Origin: JACPNO01 sp963825405 | GTDB taxonomy: Bacteria; Acidobacteriota; Terriglobia; Bryobacterales; Bryobacteraceae | Direction: 5' to 3' | Length of the DNA stretch: 64,000 nt | NCBI GenBank assembly: GCA_963825405.1 | Contig: CAWGTB010000003.1 | Location: 806,001-870,000, forward strand | Part shown: positions 36,165-44,953 of the stretch, one piece after another | How positions within the stretch are numbered: the stretch's first letter is position 1 | Layout: the number at the start of each line of letters is the position of its first letter | Translations under genes and position numbers: made by a program | The notes under the pieces: generated by a model | The model's database searches: none | Told to the model about the DNA's origin: nothing | What the model saw: the letters and a program-made list of their open reading frames with translations, nothing else

Positions 36165-36746
36165 GTGTCTACGTCTGCCCAAAGCGTCACGCAGTTGCTT
36201 GTCGAGTGGAGTCACGGGGACCAGGACGCACTCGAAAGATTGACCCCCTTGGTGTATGGTGAGCTGCGCCGCCTGGCGCGTCGCCACCTAAGCCGCGAGC
36301 GTTCCGATCACACCTTGCAGAGCACCGCGCTGGTCCATGAAGCCTACCTGCGCCTGATCGACCAGCGCAGCGTGCAATGGCAAAATCGCGCCCATTTCTT
36401 CGGTGTGGCTGCGCAATTAATTCGCCGCATTTTGATCGATTATGCACGCGCAAAACAAGCCGGAAAGCGCGGCTCCGGTGCGTGTCTTTTGTCTCTGGAT
36501 GAAGCTCTCGACTCACCGGCCGGCGGCCGCCCCTTGAATATTGTGGCCTTGGACGATGCGCTGGAAGAGCTGGCCAAAATCGATCCCCGGCAAAGCCGCA
36601 TAGTCGAGCTCCGGTTTTTCGCCGGGCTCACCGTCGAGGAGACGGCAGAAGTGCTGAATGTCTCGACTCCCACCGTGAATCGCGAATGGGCCGCCGCCAA
36701 AGCCTGGCTGTTTCGCGAACTCAATCGCCGGGGCCCGGAGCAGTGA
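36165..36746 (+). CDS. ECF-type RNA polymerase sigma factor (X6/TIGR02999 type)
   Basis: A 193-residue sigma factor of the group common in Acidobacteria. Region 2 contains LVYGELRRLARRHLSRERSD and TALVHEAYLRLIDQRSVQWQ, then RAHFFGVAAQLIRRILIDYAR, a strong family signature. Region 4 has a helix-turn-helix in GLTVEETAEVLNVSTPTVNR followed by EWAAAKAWLFREL. It starts at GTG 36165. TATAAT at 36103-36108 and TATACT at 36130-36135 are candidate -10 hexamers. No anti-sigma factor is adjacent. Instead a Ser/Thr kinase gene overlaps it by four bases, suggesting that phosphorylation controls it, as inferred for similar pairs. Confidence 0.93.
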   Translation: MSTSAQSVTQLLVEWSHGDQDALERLTPLVYGELRRLARRHLSRERSDHTLQSTALVHEAYLRLIDQRSVQWQNRAHFFGVAAQLIRRILIDYARAKQAGKRGSGACLLSLDEALDSPAGGRPLNIVALDDALEELAKIDPRQSRIVELRFFAGLTVEETAEVLNVSTPTVNREWAAAKAWLFRELNRRGPEQ

Positions 36747-39700
36747 CGTCGAAGCGCTGGGATGAAATCAAGGAAGTATTCTCCGAAGCGCTAGGCCGCG
36801 CGCCAGAAGACCGCGCTGCATTCATTGCCCGCGTATGCGCAGGCGACGACGAATTGCGCGGCGAAGTGGAATCGCTACTCGAATCCTACCAGCAGGCGGG
36901 CGATTTCATCGAATCTCCACCCCTGGCCGCGACCACCGGCGAAATCGAAGATTCCGCCATCGGCCGCCGCATCGGGGCTTATCGTACCGTGCGGGAAATC
37001 GGGCGCGGCGGAATGGGCTCGGTGTACCTGGCCCTGCGCGATGACGAAGAGTTTCAGAAACAGGTCGCCATCAAGCTGATCCGGCGCGGCATGGACATGG
37101 ATTTCCTGATCCGCCGCTTTCGCAACGAGCGGCAAATCCTGGCCGATCTGGATCACCCCAACATCGCCCGCCTGCTGGACGGCGGCACCACCGAAGACGG
37201 CCTGCCGTATCTGGTCATGGAATATGTGGAGGGCCAGCCCATCCACCGCTACTGCGACGAGCACAAGCTTTCCGTGAACGAGCGGCTGAAATTGTTCGGC
37301 TCGGTCTGCGCCGCCGTCGCCTACGCGCATCGTAATCGCGTGGTGCACCGCGACATCAAGCCCGGCAATATTCTGGTAACCGCGAGCGGCACGCCCAAGC
37401 TGCTGGATTTCGGCATCGCCAAGCTAATCGGGCCCGGCCCGTCGCCCGGCGTGCTGGAATTCACTACCGCCACTTTTCCGATGATGACTCCGGCATACGC
37501 CAGCCCGGAGCAGTTGCGCGGTGAAGCGGCTACGGCTGCGAGCGACATCTATTCGCTGGGCGTGGTGCTGTATGAATTGCTGAGCGGACAGCGCCCTATC
37601 CCTGGCCGCAGCCGGTTTTCGGAATCGGCCGGGACGGAGCGGGAAGTGCCCGGGCCGCTCGACAACATCGTGCTGAAAGCCATGCGAGTTGAGCCAGCCG
37701 ATCGCTACGATTCGGTCGAAAATCTCGCCGGGGATATCCAACGCTACCTTGAAGGCGCCCCGCTGACCGCGCGCGCCGCGATCGAGCGCGACGCAACGGG
37801 CACCACGACCGGCCCCAGTTCGCTGGCCGTGCTGCCTTTCCGGATGCTCAATCCCGAAGACCGCAGCGATGATTATCTCGGGATCGGCATGGCCGACGCG
37901 CTCATCACCAAGTTGAGCAACATTCGGCGCATCGAGGTCCGGCCTACCAGTTCCGTGCTCAAGTTTTCACAAGTGGAAGCCGACGCGCTCGCCGCCGCGC
38001 GCGAATTGGATGTGCGCTTCGTGCTCGAAGGGCGCATTCAGCGCGCTGCTGACCATGTGCGTGTCACCGTGCAGTTGGTGCGAGCAACCGGAGGCGCGCC
38101 GGTCTGGGCCGCCCAGTTCGACGAAAAATTTACCGGCATTCTGAAACTCGAGGATTCCATCTCCGAGCAGGTCGCCGGTTCGCTGGTTCAGCGCCTAACG
38201 CAGGAAGAAAGCAAGCTGCTCCACAAGCGCGGCACCGAGAGCATCAAGGCTTACCAGGCGTATCTCAAAGGCCGTTATTACTGGAGCTCTTCCTCCGATG
38301 AGGGGCTGGCCAACGCGCTGGTCTGCTTCATGGAGGCGTTGGCGGCGGACCCCGGCTATGCCCACGCCCACGCCGGCGTTGCTGATTATCACAACCGGCT
38401 GGGAGTTTACGGCTTGCTCCCCTCCGGCGAGTGTTTCGCCGCCGCCAAGCAATCCGCTCTGCAGGCGCTTGACCTTGACCCTACACTCGCCGAAGCGCAT
38501 GCCTCACTAGGCTTTGCGCTGTGGGCGGCCGACCGCGAATGGGAGCGCGCCGAGCAGGAATTCCGGCGCGCGCTGGAACTCAATCCCGCCTATGCTCCGG
38601 CTCATCAGTGGTACGCCTATCTTTCCAGCGCGCGCGGCCGTCACGCCGATGCCATTACCCAGATTGAAGCCGCGCAGCGCTACGACCCGCTTTCGCCCAT
38701 TCTCGGCGCCGCCGCGGCATTTGTTTTCTATAACGCGCGCCAGTACGAGCGCTGCCTGGAAGAGCTGCGGCAGGCGTTGCACCAGACGCCGGATTTCTAC
38801 GTTACCCAGCAGGGTTTAGGCTGGGCCTATTGCCAGAAAGGCATGTATGCCGACGCCATCGCGGCCTCGCGCAAAGCGGTGATGCTTTCCGGCCGCAGAC
38901 CACTGGCGCTGTGGACCCTGGGCTATGCGTTGGCTGCGGCAGGCGAAACCGTTGAGGCGCGCGAAGTGCTGCTAGAGATGCAGGATCTGTCCGCCAGCCG
39001 CCATGTGCCGCCGTATTACATCGCCGGAGTTTACGCGGCGCTGGGTGAATTCGATACCGCCTTCAGCTGGCTTGAGCGCGCCTGGGAGCAAAAGGATTGG
39101 TGGCTCATGTTCCTGATGGTTGAGCCGCGTTTGGACCGCCTGCGCCCCGATCCGCGCTTTGGCGATCTGGTTCGCCGCCTCCGTCTGGAGAGCGAGGACA
39201 CCGTCACGGCTCGCGGAATCACCCAGCCGGCGGTCGCTGCGATGCCGGAAACCGAGCGCGCTCGCGCGGTCACGGTGTTGCCGCCCGAAACCAGGGTTCG
39301 CCCGCGCCGGAACTTCCTGTGGCTCGCAGCCGCGCTCGCGATTCTGCTGGCCGCCGTCAGCTTGCTGCTATTCCGATCGATGAGCCCGAAGACCTCATCC
39401 ACTTTCCAGCGCACGGCTATGACCCGGCTCGCCGTCAACGGCAACGCGTTGCAAGCGGCAATTTCGCCGGACGGGAAGTACGTCGCCTACGCGCTCCAGG
39501 AAGGCGGCGAGCAGGGATTGTGGATGAGGCATGTCACTGTCTCCAGCAGCATCCGCATCAACCCGCCCGCCGAAGTGCATTACCGCGGCCTGGAGTTTTC
39601 GCGCGACGGCTCTTCGCTCTATTACGCCGTGCAGGAGAAGAACAACCTCAATCACGGCACGCTCTATCAGGTTCCCGTGCTGGGTGGGCACCAGAAAAAA

Positions 39701-41056
39701 GTAATCGAAGACGTGCAGAGCGCCGCCGCGCTTTCACCTGATGGCCGCCATCTCGCCTTCGTGCGGCAGAATGTGGCGCAATCGTCCGACGAGCTGGTTG
39801 TGGCCAGTGCAGACGGCACCGGCGAACGCATCCTTGCGTCGCGCAAGCATCCGCTGCATTTCGCGTGGGCTTCGTCGCCCACCTGGTCGCCCGACGGGAA
39901 GCAGATTGCCGGGGCCATCGAAGTGTCCGACCCGCAGGGATTCTTCGTCAGCCTCATCGCCTTTCAACTCAAAGATGGATCGCAAAAACCGCTGACCGCC
40001 AAGCGCTGGCGCTTCGTCGAGCGCTTGGCCTGGCTGGGCTCAGGCGACTCCGTGCTGGTGATCGGACAGGAGCCGGAGGCCCGGTTTCAACAGGTTTGGA
40101 CGGTGCCGGCGGGCAATGGCAAGGCGCGGAAAATCACCAATGACCTCAGCGATTATCTCGGCTTGAGCCTCACCGCCGATTCCCGCATGCTGGTCTCGGT
40201 GCAGTTTCAAACCCTGGCCAACATCTGGATCGGCCCCGGCGCCCTGCCGGATAGCGCCGCGCAAATTACGCCTGCCGCCAGCCGCTATTACGATCTGGCC
40301 TGGACTCCGGACGGCCGTCTGCTCTACGCCTCCGATGGCAGCGATACCGTCGATCTGTGGATCCGTAATGCGGATGGATCAAGCGCGCGCCAGCTCACAG
40401 CGGCGGCGCATCGCAACTACGCCCCCGCCAGTTCGCCCGATGGCCAGTTCATCGTGTTTCATTCGGATCGGTCCGGCAACTGGAATATCTGGCGAATGGA
40501 TGCGGCGAGCGGCGCCGCCAAGCCGCTCACGTCCGGCAATCAGACCGAGCGGAATTGGCCGCAGGTGACGCCCGACAACAAATCCGTGATTTACCATCAG
40601 CCCGCTCCTGGCGGAATTACTCATCTTTGGAAGGTTCCCTCCGATGGCGGCACGCCCGTGCAACTCACCAATTACAACTGCATGCGCCCGGCGCTCTCGC
40701 CCAAGGACGGTTCCATCGCCTGCTGGTATAGCGAGACTGTTGCCAAGCCGCAATGGCGCATCGCGGTAATTCCGCCCGAGGGTGGTCCGCCGGTCAAGGT
40801 GTTTGAGTTTGCGCCCAGCGTTTCGGTCGAGAGCACATTGCATTGGACCGGCGACGGCAAAGCCATCACCTACGTGGATAATCGCGGCGGCAGCGGCAAC
40901 ATCTGGAGCCAGCCGCTCGATGGCTCGCCGCCCCGCCCACTGTCGAACTTCTCGACCGGCCAGCTTTTCTCTCTGGCCTGGTCGCGCGACGGCCGCCTGG
41001 CGTATTCCCGCGGATTGCAAACCAGCGACGTGGTGCTGATCCGCGACGAGCCGTAG
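36743..41056 (+). CDS. Giant Ser/Thr protein kinase with TolB-like, TPR and PD40 (WD40-like) repeats
   Basis: A 1437-residue membrane kinase. GTG 36743 overlaps the sigma factor stop (GTGA). An N-terminal segment (KRWDEIKEVFSEALGRAPED) precedes the kinase domain at about residues 77-335: Gly loop EIGRGGMGSVYLA, Lys in VAIKLIRRG, catalytic HRDIKPGNILV, DFGIAK and ASPEQLRGE. Next is a TolB/adenylate-cyclase-associated domain (SLAVLPFRMLNPEDRSDDYL, about 360-485), then TPR repeats to about 815. One transmembrane helix (NFLWLAAALAILLAAVSLLL, about 855-875) leads to a C-terminal beta-propeller of PD40 repeats (AISPDGKYVAYAL, DLAWTPDGRLLYA, ASSPDGQFIVFHSDRSGN). This places the kinase inside and the propeller outside the membrane. 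The stop lies at the edge of a family A repeat. Confidence 0.93.
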   Translation: MTSKRWDEIKEVFSEALGRAPEDRAAFIARVCAGDDELRGEVESLLESYQQAGDFIESPPLAATTGEIEDSAIGRRIGAYRTVREIGRGGMGSVYLALRDDEEFQKQVAIKLIRRGMDMDFLIRRFRNERQILADLDHPNIARLLDGGTTEDGLPYLVMEYVEGQPIHRYCDEHKLSVNERLKLFGSVCAAVAYAHRNRVVHRDIKPGNILVTASGTPKLLDFGIAKLIGPGPSPGVLEFTTATFPMMTPAYASPEQLRGEAATAASDIYSLGVVLYELLSGQRPIPGRSRFSESAGTEREVPGPLDNIVLKAMRVEPADRYDSVENLAGDIQRYLEGAPLTARAAIERDATGTTTGPSSLAVLPFRMLNPEDRSDDYLGIGMADALITKLSNIRRIEVRPTSSVLKFSQVEADALAAARELDVRFVLEGRIQRAADHVRVTVQLVRATGGAPVWAAQFDEKFTGILKLEDSISEQVAGSLVQRLTQEESKLLHKRGTESIKAYQAYLKGRYYWSSSSDEGLANALVCFMEALAADPGYAHAHAGVADYHNRLGVYGLLPSGECFAAAKQSALQALDLDPTLAEAHASLGFALWAADREWERAEQEFRRALELNPAYAPAHQWYAYLSSARGRHADAITQIEAAQRYDPLSPILGAAAAFVFYNARQYERCLEELRQALHQTPDFYVTQQGLGWAYCQKGMYADAIAASRKAVMLSGRRPLALWTLGYALAAAGETVEAREVLLEMQDLSASRHVPPYYIAGVYAALGEFDTAFSWLERAWEQKDWWLMFLMVEPRLDRLRPDPRFGDLVRRLRLESEDTVTARGITQPAVAAMPETERARAVTVLPPETRVRPRRNFLWLAAALAILLAAVSLLLFRSMSPKTSSTFQRTAMTRLAVNGNALQAAISPDGKYVAYALQEGGEQGLWMRHVTVSSSIRINPPAEVHYRGLEFSRDGSSLYYAVQEKNNLNHGTLYQVPVLGGHQKKVIEDVQSAAALSPDGRHLAFVRQNVAQSSDELVVASADGTGERILASRKHPLHFAWASSPTWSPDGKQIAGAIEVSDPQGFFVSLIAFQLKDGSQKPLTAKRWRFVERLAWLGSGDSVLVIGQEPEARFQQVWTVPAGNGKARKITNDLSDYLGLSLTADSRMLVSVQFQTLANIWIGPGALPDSAAQITPAASRYYDLAWTPDGRLLYASDGSDTVDLWIRNADGSSARQLTAAAHRNYAPASSPDGQFIVFHSDRSGNWNIWRMDAASGAAKPLTSGNQTERNWPQVTPDNKSVIYHQPAPGGITHLWKVPSDGGTPVQLTNYNCMRPALSPKDGSIACWYSETVAKPQWRIAVIPPEGGPPVKVFEFAPSVSVESTLHWTGDGKAITYVDNRGGSGNIWSQPLDGSPPRPLSNFSTGQLFSLAWSRDGRLAYSRGLQTSDVVLIRDEP

Positions 41057-41106
41057 GTCCCCGACCTGCCATCTGGGCCAGAAACTCGGCAGGTCGGGGA
41101 CCTGCC
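41056..41106. repeat. Family A palindromic repeat, copy 4 (degenerate)
   Basis: The left arm GGTCCCCGACCTGCC begins inside the kinase stop codon (TAG, 41054-41056). The right arm GGCAGGTCGGGGACCTGCC is at 41088-41106. The outer GTGGGGCA part of the left arm is missing. It lies between the convergent kinase and arabinofuranosidase genes. Confidence 0.8.
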
Positions 41107-41110
41107 ACAC

Positions 41111-42659
41111 TTAAATATTTAATTCCAGTAACGTCACCGAGTGCGGCGGGAACTCAAAGCTGAATCCCGGGGCGAATTCGGCGTAGTCGCGGCTGGCGAC
41201 AGTCACTTCGCCCGGCCGCTCGAACGTGTTGCGCGAATCGGGCGACGGTCCGTTAATGCTGTAGACCTTGCCTGCGCGTCCAGTCTTGGCACCGGCGATT
41301 TCGAAGCGGGCGGGCAGCGCGCGGTCCTGATGGCGGTTAACGACGCCCACCGCCAGGCGGCCGGCCGCGCGCGTGGCGCACACGTCCAGATAATCCACCG
41401 GCCCCATCGTTTTCGATTCGAAGACCGGCCCCGTGCTCGAGCTATTCACCACTTCGCCGCCACAGTGCGCGCGATATAGCTCCAGCGGAAAGAAAGTCGG
41501 CTGCAGGTACAATCCCTGCGGGCTGGTAGTGATAGGCGCGATGACGTTCACCATTTGGGCCAGATTGGCCATGGTCACTTTATCGCCCCAGCGCTGGAAC
41601 ACGTGCAGCATCGACGCCGTCCACAGGGCGTCGCGCAAATTGTAGGGCTCTTCCAGCTTGGCTTTCACCGCGCGGTCGCGCCCGTCGCGGCGGCGATACC
41701 AGATGTTCCACTCGTCGAAGGCGATCTCGATGCGTTTCGTGCGCAAAGGAAATTCGACCGGCGGGCGCGGTTTGCCGCGCAGTTTGGCGGACGCGAACTC
41801 GATCGCGCCATCTGCCTCGCGCAGCAGCCGTTCTACATTTTTCACCGATGCCAGCGTTTCGTAGTAGTCGTCACTGCCAGTATAGAAATGCACGGAGAGA
41901 TAATCGACCACCGGGCCCAGTGTTTCGAGCACCGTGGCATTCCACTGCTGGTCACCAGCGCCGCACGCAATCAAGTGGATCGAAGGGTCCACCCACTTCA
42001 TCATTTTGGCGGCTTCGAGCGCGACTTTGGCATAGTCCTCCGCGCTCTTGTGGCCGGCTTGCCACATGCCGTAAATCTCGTTGCCGAGGCCCCAGTATTT
42101 GACGTTGTATGGCTCCGCGTGGCCGTGCTTGCGCCGCAAGTTGGCGTAATGGGTGTCCTCGACGCCGTTGCAATACTCCACCCAGTTCGCTGCCTCGTCA
42201 ATAGTTCCTGTGCCCAGGTTGATGCACAGGTACGGCTCGGTGTGGATGCGTCGGCAATATTCGAGAAATTCATTGGTGCCGAAGCGGTTGGATTCGACCG
42301 CAAACCAGGCGGTGTCGAATCTTCTGGGGCGTTGATCCTTAGGACCGACGCCATCCTCCCAGTGATAGTTGGATACGAAATTACCCGCCCGGCCAACGCA
42401 GCACCGGCGGATTCAGCCGCTTGACCGCCGCTTCGACATCTTTGCGATAGCCTTGCGCGTCCGCCAGCGTTGAGCCTTCATCGTAGATGCCGCCGTAAAT
42501 GCAGCGGCCGAGATGCTCGATAAATTGCCCGAAGATCATCGGATTCACGCGCGCAATCACTTGGCCGGCGTCAATTTTGACTTGCGTCATGTCCGACGTC
42601 TGACTGCGCATCAAGCCTACGGCGGGAAGCGTGGCAAGCAGCGATCGGCGGGTGATCAT
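41111..42659 (-). CDS. GH51 alpha-L-arabinofuranosidase, exported (one frameshift)
   Basis: Releases arabinose from plant polysaccharide side chains; about 515 residues after repair. The start MITRRSLLATLPAVGL resembles a Tat-type (RR) export signal. GH51 landmarks in order: RVNPMIFGQFIEHLGRCIYG, then GGNFVSNYHWEDGVGPKDQR, GRIHTEPYLCINLGTG-like sequence, the acid/base Glu in KYWGLGNEIYG, and the nucleophile Glu in IAFDEWNIWY. The C-terminal beta-domain ends HSVTLLELNI. The frame breaks at about 42383, where GGGCGGG should lose one G to read WPGGNFVSNYHW. The start overlaps the LarA-like gene by four bases (ATGA). Confidence 0.9.
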
Positions 42660-43966
42660 GCGACCGGCACCTCTTCGGCATCGTGAGCGCGAGTGCGCGC
42701 AAGCACGTACGGACCTTCGGGAATTAGCGCAATGGTGGCGTTGCGGGGCAGGGAAGCCGTCAGCGTGTTGATGGCCGCGGCGGCGGTCGGGAACGATCGT
42801 CCCCACAGCGAAGCGTGATACTCGCGCGGCAAGCCCGGCACGTAGAACAACACTTCGGCATGGGCCGTCACCAGTCCCAGCTTTTCCAGTTGCCATTGAT
42901 CGATGACCACCGGCGCCGCCGCGATGCGTTGCATGAATTCGCCGTCGGACGGGTTTTCGGTCAACATGCGGCTGAACTCCGGCGCGCCCGCGCCTTCCTC
43001 GCACGCGGCGAACAGCAGAATTTTTCCGCCGGGCTTGACGATGTGCGATGCCGCCGTCACGCCCTTGATGGCCTGGTAAAAAGTCAGGTCCAGCGGATAG
43101 CCGGCCGATGTGGTGATGACGGCGTCGACCGGCTCTTCCAGAATTTCCAGCATCACGCGGGAAACGAATTCGACGCCCTGGCGGTGCGCATCCACCGGAT
43201 TGCCCGCAAAGACTCCCGCGATGGGCCTCTTCCCCGGCGCGCCCTTGCCCAGTGCGACATCCAGCAGAAAATCGTGGCGCGCCATGCGGGCGATTTCGAG
43301 CAGTTCGCGATGCAGCGGATTATCTTCGATCGAGCCTTCGACCGAGCGCGGGTCGCGCATGAACTTCGGGCTGTGCAGCACGCGAATGGTTTCCTGCGCC
43401 GCCAAGCCCGGAGCGATCAGTTTGCGGCCGCCCGAATATCCCAGCATCAGGTGCGGCTCGATGAAGCCGAGAGTGATGTGCAGATCGGCCGCCACGAAGC
43501 GTTCGTCGATATATACCGGTGTGCCGGAAGCGGTCGACCCCAAGTGACGGTGGGACGCTAGATCGCGCGCGTCGTGATTCACCACCCGGTAATCGCGCGC
43601 CGTCCCTTCGCCGACGATCTCCATGACTTCGAGCGCCGTGGCCGGCCGGTGCAGCCCGGTGGCGATCAGGATGGTGATGCCGTCGCGGGGGATGCCCGCC
43701 CGTTCCAGACGCGCCAGCAGCGGCGGCAGCACCTGTTGATTCGGCGCGGGCCGCGTGATATCGCACACAGAAATGGCTGCGCTGCGCTTGCCGCGAGCTA
43801 ATTCTTCGAGCGGCGGGCAGCCAACCGGCGCATCCATTGCAGCCGCCAGCGCCGCATCCGCATCCGGCAGGGAACGGGCCGACCTGGCCTCTAAAATCCG
43901 GTAACGAAATTCGTCAGGCAGATCCACCAGGAGTCCGGTCTTGCCAAAAGCGAAATCCAGCCGCAT
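42656..43966 (-). CDS. LarA-like (nickel-dependent lactate racemase family, DUF2088) protein
   Basis: A 436-residue protein of the lactate racemase/2-hydroxyacid epimerase family, which uses a nickel-pincer cofactor. Family marks: SVCDITRPAPNQQVL, ILIATGLHRPATALE, VVNHDARD, LGFIEPHLMLGYSGGRKLIA (Lys of the cofactor linkage type) and RVLHSPKFM (His ligand). The partner genes larB, larC and larE for cofactor synthesis are not in the window, so whether it is active here is open. It begins at ATG 43966 and is coupled to the GH51 gene. Family members vary widely in substrate, including sugar acids. The pairing with an arabinofuranosidase hints at a sugar-acid substrate, but this is inference. Confidence 0.85.
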   Translation of the reverse strand: MRLDFAFGKTGLLVDLPDEFRYRILEARSARSLPDADAALAAAMDAPVGCPPLEELARGKRSAAISVCDITRPAPNQQVLPPLLARLERAGIPRDGITILIATGLHRPATALEVMEIVGEGTARDYRVVNHDARDLASHRHLGSTASGTPVYIDERFVAADLHITLGFIEPHLMLGYSGGRKLIAPGLAAQETIRVLHSPKFMRDPRSVEGSIEDNPLHRELLEIARMARHDFLLDVALGKGAPGKRPIAGVFAGNPVDAHRQGVEFVSRVMLEILEEPVDAVITTSAGYPLDLTFYQAIKGVTAASHIVKPGGKILLFAACEEGAGAPEFSRMLTENPSDGEFMQRIAAAPVVIDQWQLEKLGLVTAHAEVLFYVPGLPREYHASLWGRSFPTAAAAINTLTASLPRNATIALIPEGPYVLARTRAHDAEEVPVA

Positions 43967-44029
43967 AGGGGCAACGTACCATAACCAGGCCGTAAACGGC
44001 TTCGGCAGTCAAATTGCAAGAAGGCGGGT

Positions 44030-44125
44030 GTGGATGCCATGCTGATATCGGGTCTTGTGGCAGGGATAGTCATCTTTGCCCTGTTTTTATCAATGCTTTC
44101 CGCGCCGCCCAAAGTGGGCCGGTGA
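44030..44125 (+). CDS. Possible 31-aa single-helix membrane protein
   Basis: A short open frame from GTG 44030 (or ATG 44039) encodes a single hydrophobic helix, LISGLVAGIVIFALFLSML, followed by a short basic tail (SAPPKVGR). AAGG at 44021-44024 could serve as ribosome binding site. It sits in the nearly 300-base gap between the LarA-like gene and rpmH. No homologue is recognised, and the case rests only on composition and the ribosome site. Confidence 0.25.
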   Translation: MDAMLISGLVAGIVIFALFLSMLSAPPKVGR

Positions 44126-44146
44126 ACTGTCCGCGCCGCGGCATTT

Positions 44147-44163
44147 TGTCTCATTCTGAGACA
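44147..44163. promoter_or_regulatory. Perfect palindrome TGTCTCATTCTGAGACA, candidate operator
   Basis: Two perfect 7-base arms around TTC, about 70 bases upstream of the rpmH -35. A 15/17 match is at 11958. No binding protein is known from the sequence. Confidence 0.4.
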
Positions 44164-44215
44164 CGCCGGGGCACGTTCTTCACGCTAGTTACCTATTCCT
44201 GATGTCTTCCCCGGT

Positions 44216-44244
44216 TTGCCCGGCGCGAGTCCCTGCTCTATACT
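44216..44244 (+). promoter_or_regulatory. Promoter of the rpmH operon
   Basis: TTGCCC (44216-44221) and TATACT (44239-44244) are separated by exactly 17 bases, a standard housekeeping sigma-70-type promoter. Transcription would begin near 44251, about 10 bases before ATG 44261. Confidence 0.6.
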
Positions 44245-44260
44245 TAAGGTTCACAACAAG

Positions 44261-44410
44261 ATGCCGAAGCGAACCTTTCAACCGAACAACCGCAAACGCG
44301 CCAAGACGCATGGATTTCGGACACGCATGAAGACTGCCGACGGGCGGGCTGTTATTTCGCGCCGCCGCGCGAGAGGCCGTAAGAAGCTTACGGTCAGCTC
44401 CGAGGGGTAG
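44261..44410 (+). CDS. rpmH: 50S ribosomal protein L34
   Basis: A 49-residue basic ribosomal protein with the family pattern KRTFQPNNRKRAKTHGFRTR, then MKTADGRAVISRRRARGRKK. It starts the conserved rpmH-rnpA-yidD-yidC-jag-mnmE cluster, which in many bacteria lies beside dnaA and the replication origin. Here neither dnaA nor DnaA boxes are seen nearby. An AAGG (44246-44249) acts as a distant ribosome binding site. The promoter at 44216-44244 is well placed. Confidence 0.96.
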   Translation: MPKRTFQPNNRKRAKTHGFRTRMKTADGRAVISRRRARGRKKLTVSSEG

Positions 44411-44414
44411 CAGA

Positions 44415-44759
44415 ATCGCGGGATTTCCGAAACGTGTCCGGATTTTACGATCCAAAGACTTCCGCAGGGTTTACGACCAGGGCAACCGTTACTCGTGTCC
44501 CCTGTTCGCGGCGTTCTGCGTCCGCGGCGAGGAGATCGATGGTCCCCGGGTCGGCTTCACCGTGCCGCGCGCTTTGGGCTGCGCCGTCGTGCGCAACCGA
44601 ATCCGCAGGCGTGTCCGCGAAGCGGTCCGCCAGCGGCTGGACCATTTGAATCCGCAGTGGGAAATAGTATTCAACCCCCGGCGCGCGGCGAAGAACGCTC
44701 CGTTTGCCGATCTGGAGCGGGAAGTGGAGAAACTCTTCTCGCGGTGCGGCGCGCCATGA
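44415..44759 (+). CDS. rnpA: Ribonuclease P protein component (start unclear)
   Basis: Protein cofactor of RNase P, which trims tRNA 5' ends; about 114 residues. The continuous frame reads FPKRVRILRSKDFRRVYDQG, then CVRGEEIDGPRVGFTVPRA, and the RNR core VVRNRIRRRVREAVRQRL, the conserved RNA-binding helix. No ATG, GTG or TTG precedes the coding region in frame. An ATC at 44415 sits 7 bases after the purine-rich AGGGG at 44403-44407, so either ATC is a non-standard start, or an ATG has been misread or hidden by an indel. The stop overlaps the yidD start by four bases (ATGA, 44756-44759). Confidence 0.85.
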   Translation: MAGFPKRVRILRSKDFRRVYDQGNRYSCPLFAAFCVRGEEIDGPRVGFTVPRALGCAVVRNRIRRRVREAVRQRLDHLNPQWEIVFNPRRAAKNAPFADLEREVEKLFSRCGAP

Positions 44760-44953
44760 TTGCACTCATTCGCGGCTACCAGTATTGGATCTCACCGCTG
44801 CTGCCGTCGGCTTGCCGCTTCCATCCGACTTGTTCGGAATACATGCGCCAGGCGGTTGAGAAACATGGCGTCGCGCGCGGCGTCTGGATGGGCTTGAAGC
44901 GCCTGAGCCGCTGCCATCCGTTCCACGAGGGTGGCGTAGACCGGATCGCATGA
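44756..44953 (+). CDS. yidD: Membrane protein insertion efficiency factor YidD
   Basis: A 65-residue protein assisting YidC-dependent membrane insertion. The pattern LIRGYQYWISPLLPSACRFH, then PTCSEYMRQAVEKHG and SRCHPFHEGGVDRIA has the three conserved cysteines of the family. It overlaps rnpA by ATGA and yidC by ATGA (44950-44953), so all three genes are translationally coupled. The amphipathic N-terminal helix suggests peripheral membrane association. Confidence 0.95.
   Translation: MIALIRGYQYWISPLLPSACRFHPTCSEYMRQAVEKHGVARGVWMGLKRLSRCHPFHEGGVDRIA

Noticed and set aside
43891..44154. Minus-strand open frame overlapping the LarA-like start
   Set aside because: Composition and lack of any domain or ribosome site mark it as antisense to real coding sequence.
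44163..44186. Sigma-54 promoter (GGGGCACG...) next to the palindrome
   Set aside because: The required GG/GC spacing is not kept: position 12 bases after GG reads AC, not GC.
43967..44260. Replication origin next to rpmH
   Set aside because: No DnaA boxes (TTATCCACA) or dnaA gene were seen in this gap.
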